64,000 nt of DNA from Apis mellifera. Its lineage: Eukaryota; Arthropoda; Insecta; Hymenoptera; Apidae. The notes below the pieces were generated by a model. That model saw nothing but the letters and a program-made list of their open reading frames with translations. It was not told the origin of the DNA and did no database searches. Where the stretch lies: contig NC_037644.1 in assembly GCF_003254395.2 (NCBI RefSeq), forward strand, positions 2,039,001 to 2,103,000. Direction: 5' to 3'. Made by a program: the position numbers and the translations under genes. Shown here piece after piece: positions 25,971 through 38,600 of this stretch; within the stretch, counting starts at the first letter, position 1; every line of letters starts with the position of its first letter.

Positions 25971-28900
25971 ACACACAGCGATCGACGAAGAATCTCCAGG
26001 TTCGATCCCGAAATCGTTGACGATCGCGGCGCCAACTTCGAGGGACACTTCCCTAGACATTCCTCTGGACGGAGAGAATCTCGTTTTCCCGTTGCCTTCC
26101 AGCGCCTCGACCGACCAACACCCCTCCGTTCGAAGATTCGAAGCCAAAAAATCTGTTCCATCGTCCAAGGAATCATCATCCATCAAGTTCCAATATCCGT
26201 CGACGAAACGAGAATCTCTAAACATCTTCAACAAATCCTTCCGTTCTCCGGAACAACAAACGAAACTTACTACATTAAAGAGATCACCGGACGTAGATCA
26301 CAAGGGAGAAACGAGATTGGCCGATTTGGAAGGGAAAGTGACGATCAAGTTACCATCCGACGAATTAGCCACGCTTGGATCAAGCAAAGATCGCGAGGAT
26401 TCCATCAGGATTCCATCCAGTCCAGAGGATATTTCCGATCAAGAGATCGTCGAGGTGAGAAAGGACAGTGCCTTGTTCCTGGAGGAAGCCGAGGGGTTGC
26501 CTACTCTTCGAGAAATATTGAAGTCGAAGGGTCCAAGAGTGGTGAGGCCTAGGAGAGAGAGCAGCGGGTACGCGAGTAATTTGGGGACGTTCGACGAGGA
26601 CAGGAGGAATTCGTCGACTGTGGATGCGTTTTCGCAAGACTTTTCGACTTCTCTCAAGGAGAGGCGCAGATCTTCTACGACTAGTAAACGGTTAAATTCG
26701 AGAGTGGTACTGGGGAGGGCTGAGGAAAGCTTGACAGAGGACGTCGAGGTTGGAAGCATGCCTACCACAGAGCTGCACAGAAAGGTGTCCGGAGCTGGAC
26801 TCGAGATGCCTAATATAGAGGAAGTTAAGGAGATTCTCAGAGATGAAGCTCCTTCCAGGCAGGAGAGCCTGGATAATTTGTGTGGATTGACGAAACCTAT
26901 CAATTCTGGTAAGTTATGAATATAAATAGTATTATTATTGATTGAATAGTAGATCCATTTTTTTTTGAGGAAGAAGAAAATTATTAAAATAGATTTATTT
27001 ATATATATTAGTTAAATAAATCTCAAAGTTAATGGAATAGTCTTCTTGTATTCTAAATATAGAAATCATAAAGATTAATAAAGTAGGTTCTAATAATTCA
27101 TACGTTATTATTATGCGACAAAAATTATCTCGATTTATTTTTAACTCGTGATACATTTGCGTTGATAATAATAATCTCTGCTGAATTTAAAATTTAAAAG
27201 ATTACAAAGAATTCGGTATATTTAAGTAAATTTAAGTTATTTTTGCAATATTTGTTATGACAAAATTAACATTTAAAATTGTTATCTCTTGTTCTATGTT
27301 AATTCAATCCTATAATTTCATCGAATAAAGAGATAATTCTTCTGCGATGCGATATAGTTGAGTGACATTTCAAGTGTAATAATTCATTCCAACAGAAGAG
27401 TTCTCCACGCATTGTCGTCTGAGCGATTTATCAGATCGGGGCGGCTCTCCAAAAGACAGATCACAAGTACCATCCGCTATTAAATGCCAAGAATCATCGA
27501 GCATCTTCGATTCTATAAACCGCTTTTCGATATCTCCAACCTCGAGGAGTCAAACTCCATTTATTCTTTGCACCACGCCAACGTTCCACGATTCGAATTC
27601 TCGAAATACCGATAAACACGCGAAGCCTGCCGATCGATCGAAAGAAATCAATCCCGATAGAATCAGAACCGTCGTGTCGAAAATCAACGAACCAACGTCG
27701 CCGTTGGACAAAATCTCTGTGATTCGGACGAAGGAAGAAACCTCGATGAAGCAATCTGTCGGAGAGAGTATCGTTCCACGACCGATCAAGATGTACCAAT
27801 TACTGTCCACCCAGTCCGAGGACAGAGCGGAGGGCGAGCTGCAGTTGGACAGAAGGATATTTCAAATTTCCAAACAAGATGACGCGACTGCGGTGTTGTC
27901 TTCGACGAAACATCCGTTGAACAAGTCCTCGAGCGTGTTCACGCTGAAGAGCAGCGGTTCTGGGGACATGCAGACGTTGACGTGCGGAACTGAAACTGCG
28001 GACGATTCGAACGTTAGAAAAGCGATTTCACCCGGAGAGGTGGGGACGAGTCAGAGTTTTCTCGGAGATGGCTCGAGCGTCTCCGTGAGACCTATCTATC
28101 CTTATTGTCCTTATTCCCCGTATGGAAGTCCTCAGGGATCTCCCAGAAACAGGAGGAGGCCTTTGAGGGAGAGCAGGAGAGTTTCCATCGACAACAAACA
28201 GGGGGCTCTTCAACTGAATCAATATAAATTGTTGGACAACATTGGTCAAGTAAGTTTAAACTGTTCTCTATTAATGTCTAGTAATATATATATATAGTTA
28301 ACTCTTGTTGTATCAAAATTAAACTTAGAATCAGTATAAAGAAATGTCGATAAAAATAGAATGAAAGAAATATTTAAATTAATTTTGTCTATGTTTATTA
28401 TAAGCTTTATCATTTTGCATTGTGTTCTATCGAAATCGTGTTTTCAGAGTACTATGTTATAGGGAAATTGGTTTTAATAAGTTTCTATTATATATTAAAA
28501 CATATTAAAATATATAAAAACTAGTATCATAATATAATTGTTGTATTGTGATATATCACTAATATATAATATTATAATATATTTTATTAGTGATTAATAT
28601 ATTATTTTTTGTATATTACTATGTAATCTATCTATTTCTATTAAAAACTACCATAATTATATTATATCATAATACAATTAATGTGATATATCACTAATAT
28701 ATAATATTATAATATATTTTATTAGTGATTATATATTATTTTTTGTATATTAATATGTAATATTTATTTCTATTAAAAACTAGTATCATAATTATATTAT
28801 GTCATAATACAATTGTTACTGTGATATATCACTAATATATATTATAATATATGATATACATATAATTATAAAATAATTCTATTAATAATATCATAATATC

Positions 28901-31900
28901 ATAATACAATTGTTACTGTGATATATCACTAATATATAGTATTATAATATATGATATACATATAATTATAAAATAATTCTATTAATAATACATAATAATA
29001 CAATTGTATTAACATTGTATAATATTATTATGATACAATTATATCATCATTATGCGATAACATAACTATATTGATACTACATTATATTTATATCAGTGAT
29101 ATTTATTATACGTATCATAATAAATTAATTTACTCTTTTAGACAGATTTTATCTCATGAAAAATTTACATATCGCTCGTAACGCGACCTACATAAACGCG
29201 AAAGCAGCAAACTAATGCAACCATAAATGAAATATTCCCTGCTGGAGGATAAAGTGTAATTTTTTTTTCTTGCATAAAAAATATAATCTATTAAATTATT
29301 TTCACTCGAGAACAAACGAGAAATTTTAAGGCCAATTTCGAAATGTATTACGATTCGTTCTAATCGCGTTTAATCGATCAGGATTGGAAATTATAGCATC
29401 GATGCGTAGAAAATCTCGTGTATTATTGCTGTGTTAAATATCCTCGTCGATTTTATCGATTTTATCAAGTTATTTTTAAAACGATTCGTTATTTTCATTT
29501 GCATGTTCTATCTATTGCATATTTATATCTTTGTACTTTTTATGCTTCACATCTTATATTGAAACAATGAAAAATAACACTTTTAATAATCTACGGAGCG
29601 ATATTTTCATCTCTAACCACAATGAGACTTATTTCTTTTTTTTTCTTTTCTTTTTCAGTTTTCTACTTTTTCTTTGCCTTAACATCGTCGAATAAATTGC
29701 TCCAATTTCGTAAATTACCTATTCACCTAGAAACCTTCTCCACCTAGAAGGAGAATTCTTTCTCCTGGTTAAGAAATAGCCGACGAAGGAATTTTATTCG
29801 AGAATACGAATTTTTATTCGAAAATTTGTTACAGTTTGTTAATAGGAATTCTCGAAATTATTCAATTATTCTTACATTTATTTTCACAATAATCAATTAT
29901 CATATCAAAAAGTTTATCTTCGACAGAAATTATCCTCTCGTTTCTACATCTTTTATGAGAGAATGAGAACATTTATTAAAATATGAAAAAATTTTGTACG
30001 TTTCTTGAATAAAAATTATAATATTCTGTTCTTTTTTTTTAAAGTTTAACATCAAAAGAGTTTTTTTGAAATTGCATCGCATTTTCCATGTTTCTCATTC
30101 CTGAAACGTATCTTTTCTTGTATTTTCACTTGCTTTTGTGTTAATAAACGAGATGTAATCTTCGTTTTTGTTGATTGAACGTAACAATTCCACATTAGCC
30201 AAAAATAAAAGAATAAGATATAGCTCGGGAGATTTGAAAATTTCGTTCTTCGCTGTTTGAAGTGATAAAACAAAATTGTATAAATCGCTTGAATTTCGAG
30301 GAAAAAGGTAAAAATGAAGAAACTATTTCAACGTGAAGAAATATCGTTTGCCACTTTTAAATTGAACATCGGCATCGATTCGAACTTTTTCTCGGTCACT
30401 GTTTGATCTTTTCGAAATATATAGGTCGAGATTAAGTTTCTACCAATTCTCATGGAGTCAAAAACTAAGTTTTTTCATTTGAAATTTATTGTATTTGAAA
30501 AGGAAGTTATTTCTGAATTTACACGATAAAACTTTGATATATATATAAATATATATATGTGCATGTGTATATGTTCTATTATTCACAATATTGATGATTG
30601 TATAATAATAATATTTGCAAGAAATAGTTGTTATATAGTAGTAGCAGTAACAATAACAGTGACAATGATAACAATAATAATATTGGTTATATAATAATAG
30701 AAATAATAAAGTTTATGATTAATTTCAATCTATTGTTTCACAATCAATCAATCAAAATTAATAAATTCATTTAGTGAAATTTAAAAAAGTTTTGAATTAT
30801 ATATATTTCTACTTGAGAGTCATGTATATATATGTGTAATATAATTTGGAAAAAATATTAATTATAAAATCTGTTAAAAAATCTGTTAATATTTAAATAA
30901 TACTTTAAATTACTTTCCAAATGGTATAATAATTTTCAAAATCTTGAAAGACGACAATATAATTCAATATTACTTTTCGTCGAAGATTGACAAATTTAAT
31001 TGATTAATTCGCGAAAAATCAGTAATGTCGATTATTGTTAATTACGAGTACTTATAACAATTATAAGTAATAAATATTAATATAAGTAAGTACTTATAAC
31101 ATCGAAAATACAACAAAATTTTGGAAAAAACAATAATTATTATTACCAAGAATGTTGGATTAATTTTTCAGAAAATTTAATATTGTGAATTAAATTAAAA
31201 AAGAATGTGAACCGTGTGTGAATTTTCTCAAAATAAAGGAAACGAAAATAAAATAAAGAAAAGATCTGACGCAAAGAAAAGAAAAACTCCAGGGAATATT
31301 GAAAATTTTAACTTTAATGAATTAGCATTATAGAAACGTTCTTTTTCCAATTCTCTTTAGAACATCACGTTTTAAAATAACATTTTTTTCTCCTTGAAAA
31401 GCATAGATGAACAAATATTTTTATTAACTACCTGTCGATCAATCGAACACAATTTCTTCAATTTTCTCTTTGGAGAAAAATAAATCTTCGAAGAAAGTTG
31501 TATGAAATAATAAAATTGCATGAAAAAAAAATCGATCGAAAATTAAAATTCTTTGATCTCCTCGCGTTATTCTAACAGACACGAAAGATTTTTATCATTC
31601 TCTCGTTTTATAGGGCTCTTACGGGATTGTAAAACTAGTTTACAACGAAGAGGACGAGACTCAATACGCGATGAAGATTCTGAGCAAGAAGAAACTGATG
31701 AAGAAGGCGGGAATATTCGGTAGGATGGCACCGGGGAAAAAGGGTGCGGCCAACCCTTTGGCCAAAGTGTACAGGGAGATCGCGTTGTTGAAGAAATTGG
31801 ATCACCCAAACGTGGTGAAATTGGTCGAAGTTCTCGACGACCCGGACGAGGATAACCTTTACCTTGTTTTCGAATTGGTCCAGAGGGGAGAGATCCTTCA

Positions 31901-34900
31901 GGTGCCCACCGACAAACCCCTTGACGAGGAAACTGCCAGGAAGAATTTTCGTGATGTTGTAATGGGGGTGGAATATCGTGAGTATTATTCCATACACGCT
32001 GCATACATATCGTTCAAATAAAACTTGTGGATACTTTAAATTTTAACAACATTTGTTAAACAATATTTTCATATATTTTTTTCAATATCACTCAATTATA
32101 TTGATCACATTTGATACTAATATTAAAATTGTAATATTTTATTCTATAATTTTGTATAATTGTTAGAATTTTTTTCATATTGTATTGGGTTGGCAACTAA
32201 ATAATTGCAGATTTTTTTTAGAAAATCAAAGACAATTTTTTCATGGAACTAAATAACTTTATTCCGTAATGTGTTGCCCATTTTGATCAATGACCTTTTG
32301 CCATCTTTCAGGCAGCATCATAATCCCACGTTCGTAAAACTTCTGGTTTTTATTAGCAAAAAACTGAATCAGGTACGATTTGATATCATCATCATTATCG
32401 AAATTTTTACCATTCAAGGAGTTTTGTAAAGATCGAAACAAAAAGTAATCGGATGGTGCAAGGTCAGGACTATATGGTGGATGTGGCAAAACATCCAACC
32501 AAGCTCCAATAATTTTTGCCGAGTGACCAAAGATGCGTGTGGCCTTGCATTGTCATGATGGAATACAACATCTTTTCGATTTGTCAATTCGGGCCGCTTT
32601 TCTTCAACTGCATTGTTTAATTTCGTTAGTTGTTCAATGTAGACAACAGAATTGATCGTTCGGTTGGGTGGTAAGAGTTCAAAATAGACAATTCCTTCGT
32701 AATCCCACCAAACTGATAACAAAACCTTCTTTCGACGAATACCAGCTTTTGATGTTGTTCGAGCTGGTTCACGTGGCCTGCTCCACCATCTTTTCCGCTT
32801 GATATTGTTGTAAACAACCCATTTTTCATCGCCAGTTATCAATCGTTTTAAAAATGGATCATTTTCATTACGTTTCTTCAGCAAATCGCAGCTGTTAATG
32901 CGTTGCGTTAAATGCTTTTCTTTCAGTTCGTGAGGAGCCCATGTATCGAGTTTTTGAACATAGCCAAGTTGTTTTAAGCGGTTTTCGATGCATGTATGCG
33001 ATACATGAAGCTTCTCTGCAATCTCACGAGTTGTATTGTGACGATCCGAATCGATTTTGAGTGAAATCCGCAATTACTTAGTTGCCAACCCAATACATAA
33101 ATTCGTGAGAATATCAGATTACTCATCGCTAAGTTAAAAGTTCGATCGATCCTGTTTCAGAAAAATTTCGTATTAAAATTTCGTCTAATTCGTTCGAGAT
33201 CTAAATATTTGTTCCAGTGCACTATCAGAGGATAGTCCATCGCGACATAAAGCCTAGCAACCTGTTGGTAGACAGCGACGGTCGGATCAAGATCGCTGAT
33301 CTGGGCGTTAGCGCAGAGCTGAGGGCATCCGGAGAATTATTATCCGGCCCAGCCGGAACACCGGCGTTCGCAGCACCCGAAACAACCACGCCTGGCGCCC
33401 ATTATTCCGGGACGGTAAGTATCCTATCGGGGAGGGGGGCTATCGTTTGATCGATTTTCAATTTTGTCCGGTATTTATAGGTGGCGAAGAATTATTACGC
33501 CGCCACTCCGTTCGATCCTTGGCCAACGCTTCGCTACACTCGAGTTTCGCCAATTTTCGATCGTTACCGTCCGATGATAATATTGAGAGAGTTCATTTAA
33601 ACGCGATAGATCTTTATTTTTCGTTTCTCATTGAAGAAACTCAATCGTGGAATTCAAGTGGCATTACGTTACGGCGTAGGTTTGTTTTGATGAAATGAAA
33701 TGAAATGGAGGTTTTTTTTTTTTAAATTCTCCTACGTTCCATTTTTATGGTATTATATTTTTATAGAAAATATTGTTATATATTACAATAGAAGTTGTAT
33801 AATACTAACTAAAATGTGATGCTGTGTATAATGATGATATGCAGATACTTTTTATAATGATTAAATGTTAAAAATATCATTTCTGTTTACTTTTGATATT
33901 AAAAAGTATATTGTATTTCTAAAAAATTATTATTTTGGAAATTTTATAAGAAAGTGATTATTCATTTTGTTACATGCTTCTTGGAATTTTGATTTTAAGA
34001 ATTTTTTTGTTAAAGCTATATTTGGATGCATCAATTTAAATGTTATGATCGTGATTTGTTTTGAATGTTTCAAAATTTTTTTAATTAAAGTCGTATTACA
34101 AGCTTTTTCTTCTGTTTCTGATTATTTTTTATTTTTATTTAAGACCAATTTAAGACCTTTCCAGAATTAAAACGAAAAAAAAAAAATAACTAACTTTAAC
34201 CCAATTATCCAAGTGGAAAATGTTTCTTTGTATTGCAAGTTCCCTTGCATATTTCACAAGCCATTAAGAAATCGATGTCGAGCAACGCAATCCGACTTTT
34301 CTGATTGTGTTTCGCTCTTTCTATGCACGTAATTACATACACGTATCCTGAAACTTTTTGATAAGAAAGTTAAGTCGTTACCATCATTTCACTATTTTAT
34401 TTAGATCGACCGTGACACGCTTCACTTGTGAATAATTTGTCAAATCAAATTTAAGTTTCTTTCCTTTCCTGAATTTATATCGCGTTCTTCAGTTATTACA
34501 TCTGATTAAAAAATTTTATCGAATCCAATAAAATTATCGAGAGTAGAGTAGATATGATTATGGATCGATTATCTGACAAAGTTGCGAATTTGTATGATCG
34601 GTTAGAGAGAAAAATTGTTTAACTTAATCTTCTGAATCTTGTTCAATATGATCTTAAAAGGTTACAAGTTGAAAAGCTACAAGGAATTTGTTGTTTTATT
34701 GAATGTTTACAAGGGAAAAAATGATTAAGCAATTTATTAGATAAATTTAATTTTCATCTTAATTGATCATGAATAACATTAAATGATCTTCAAATACAAA
34801 TTATTGCATATAAAAAATTTTATCACAAGATAAATATTCATATTATTAGAAATAAGATAAATATAAAAAAAATTAATGACTTTTCCATCTTTGTTCTTTC

Positions 34901-35549
34901 AAATTTAAAAATCTATTTTTTTTACCATCATAAAATATGTTAAATTAAATTAGATATAAAAGTGTTATAAAAATTTAAAATTAAAATATCATATTCATGT
35001 GTTTTCATTACAATATAAATAATATTTTAAAATTCGAGTAACAGCGAGTAGATAGAAGGAAGATATTATATTTAAATTACATACATATTTTAAAGCAAGT
35101 ATTATAATTAATATTAACAACGTGAAACCGCAATCAATTAACTTTTCAAGCTCATCCCTGTGGAAGAGTATTTCAATTAAAAAAAAAAAAAAAAAAAGAA
35201 AAAAGAAGAAGCAAGTAAATTACTGATTATCAGAATGTCAAGTTAATATAATTCCATTAGGATTTAATTAAAATTTCATCTACTCTCTCAGGTTAAATCC
35301 GCGGATCAAAATAATCCAAGAATTAATTAATAATCGATAATTATAATTAATGATCAAACACTCGTTTGTAGAAGACATACCTCGACCGATTATCATCGAG
35401 CAATGTAAAAACAAAACAATGGTAATAGGAGAGAAAACAGTGTTGTATCTGCTCTCACTTAAACACAGTGTGGCCTGATTTACACGCGTTATTATGGTTT
35501 CTGTCGTGATGTAGATCGGTTGAGGAAACGTATAATTTAATATAGAATA

Positions 35550-35602
<53 letters not shown>

Positions 35603-38600
35603 ACATGATTATAGTCCAGTGGTGACCTTATCGGCAACACGATCGATTTGGTGAACTTTTTAACACTTGGTTGAAAAGAGCTCTATATCCATGAAAACGA
35701 CACATTAATCAATTTCCATCGAGAGCTGTAATTAACAATCATACAATGATACAGTTGACATTATCAGAATTATATCGATTGAAATAATTCAGATTTTTTT
35801 CATTTTTGCTTGCAATCATTAGCACATTTTTTTTTTTTAAATGTTATCGTATATATATTTATTCTTAACTCGTTTAGATTTATTTTAATGACAAATTTCT
35901 GGATATCAATTCGTTCGTTTTTAGAATGTCTTTAGAATCGAGCAAAAAGTGTCCCAAATTTTTATAAATATCTTGTACAGTATCTTTTGCATTTTTTAAA
36001 CAATGTTATTTGAATTGTGTCACTTTCGAAATGGATGACGTAAATAGATAATGGTAATACGTGACGTTTGAATATTTATTTTCATCTTGGAATATCTCCA
36101 TCAATCTTCTATAATCTCTTAAAAGCATATTCTTCTATCCAATATACTTTCGTAAAGAATAGATTAATATGATTCAATTTCTAATATTAACTTAAGCATA
36201 AAGTAACATCAGATATAAAATTATTATTTTTGTCAATATATATATTACATCTTTATCAAATGATTTAATCTTATGATTGTCTTTAAATTTTATAGATTAT
36301 TATTACATTATTATACCATTACAATTATTATAATTATATATATTGTATAATTTATAATAGATATAAAGATATATGATACTTATTTTCCAAAGCCTTTCCT
36401 TTTTTCTTAAAAGATTTTTCAAAAGCTTAATATTAATCTGAAAGTAAGGGTATTAATATAATTGATTTTCAAATATTCTTAATTTAAAATTATTGACAGT
36501 AAAGAATAGATTAACATGATTCAATTTCTAATATTAACTTGAGCAAAGTAACATCAAATATAAAATTACTATTTTTGTCAATATATATATTATCATCTTT
36601 ATCAAATGATTTAATCTTATGATTGTCTTTAAATTTTATAGATTATTATTACATTATTATACCATTACAATTATTATAATTATATATATTGTATAATTTG
36701 TAATAGATATAAAATATAATACTTATTTTCTAAAGTTTTTTCTTTTTTCTTAAAAGATTTTTCAAAAGCTTAATCTGAAAGTAAGGATATTAATATAATT
36801 GATTCTCAAATGTTTTTGACTCAAATATTATTGACAATTATTAAACCATTAAATGATGTAAAAAATTAAAGAAAAAAATAAAATTACATTTCAGTTGTGT
36901 AAAGTATGGTATGAAATATCTTAATTGATTCTTAAATATTCTTAACTTAAAATTATTGACAATCGTTAAACCATTAAATGATGTAAAAAGATTAAAGAAA
37001 AAAATAAAATTACATTTCAGTTGTGTAAAGTATGGTATGAAATATCTTAATTGATTCTCAAATATTCTTAACTTAAAATTATTGACAATCGTTAAACCAT
37101 TGAACGATGTAAAAGAATTAAAGAAAAAAATAAAATTACATTTCAGTTGTGTGACGTATGGTCGATGGGAGTAACGTTGTATTGTTTGGTGACCGGAAGA
37201 ATACCTTGGGATGGAGCCGGAAGTATAATTGGCGTTCAAGCGGCAATACGCAGTGAACCGTTAAAATTTCCAGAGAAACCGGCCCTTTCACAAAGCCTCC
37301 GCGAATTGATCTCAAGAATGCTGGCCAAAGATCCAGCTGAAAGAATTACTTTATCAGAGATGAAGGAACACGTTTGGCTGACCAATCGTGGCGCTGAACC
37401 ACTGCCAATCGAAGCCGACAACTGTCGACTTCCGGTCACCGTTACGGACGAGGAAGTGGAACGGGTGGTTACGAGAATACCCAAACTGGACACTTTGATC
37501 CTTATCAAAACTATGCTGAAGCAGCACAGTTTCCAAGTAAGTGAAATTTTAAAGACAATTTCATAAAATGAACATTTTTTTTTATTATCACAAGTTAAAA
37601 GTGGATGAGTTGGTATTTTTTTTTTATTCGATAAATCATGGATTAGTTCTGATGTTTAAAAGTCAAAACTAATATTAGTGTAGCATAGAACTGTTAATCG
37701 ACTTCTCTAATCTTTAATTAACTTTAATTGATAAATTCCACAACGCGTTTGAAGTGTTATATCATTGATTCTATCTCTAATCATTCAATTATATAATGTA
37801 TTTTTGAATTTTAATTGAACACAAAGTCATATAAATAAATTTCGTTTAATTTTAATTTTATTTAATAAATTTTATTGGACACGAAATTTTTAGATTCTTG
37901 AAATTGTTTTCTTCAAAGAAGATTTCTCGATTAATTTTGCAATAATTTTAATATTAAATTTAATATATGTATACACGTATCTTTTTCTTTCTTTAATCAT
38001 TATCAAACATACAAATTGATGGTACTTAATTTTTATAAACGTAGGAAATCAAAAACGAAAAATCATTAATTTTAATTGGCAAACTTGTTTATGTAACTTG
38101 TGAAACTTCTTCTATTTCTTTCTCGACGTTTCTTAAGAGGACTTTTATAGCTTTGGAAATTTTCTTATCCCCCCCCTTTCGTTCCCTGATCCCATTTATT
38201 CGCAGTTTGTGAGAATATTAAGACGACACGATAGTTATTGCCAGACAGTCTCGTGTAATTGCATTGAAGAGAAATGGAGTCTTTGCGTCCGCGTAAAATT
38301 GTTCATCATTTTACCTTGAGCTGATGTAAGTCGTCGAGGCGATAAAAGCGGAAATAACGTAGACATCGGGCGTTAAAGCTTAGCCATTCGTAAAAATTCC
38401 CTCGTTGTGATTCTTCCAGTGTGATTCGCATCGTCGCTGCATAAATTCTTCGTGGTTGAGGATAAAACGACAGAAAGAGAAATATCATGAACTCTGTTCA
38501 AAAAAACAGTGTAACGAATCAGTTTTCTAAATTTAAACTTATCGAAATGAAAAATTGAAAAACTTTCCTCCGTTGAATGATTATAAAAATTTATATTCTC

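Noticed and set aside
26380..26903. Minus-strand frames opposite CaMKK exon 25971-26908
   Set aside because: Shadow frames. The plus strand is joined in phase to the downstream kinase exons.
31567..32004. Minus-strand frames of 120-145 residues
   Set aside because: Antisense shadows of the CaMKK kinase exon at 31614-31977.
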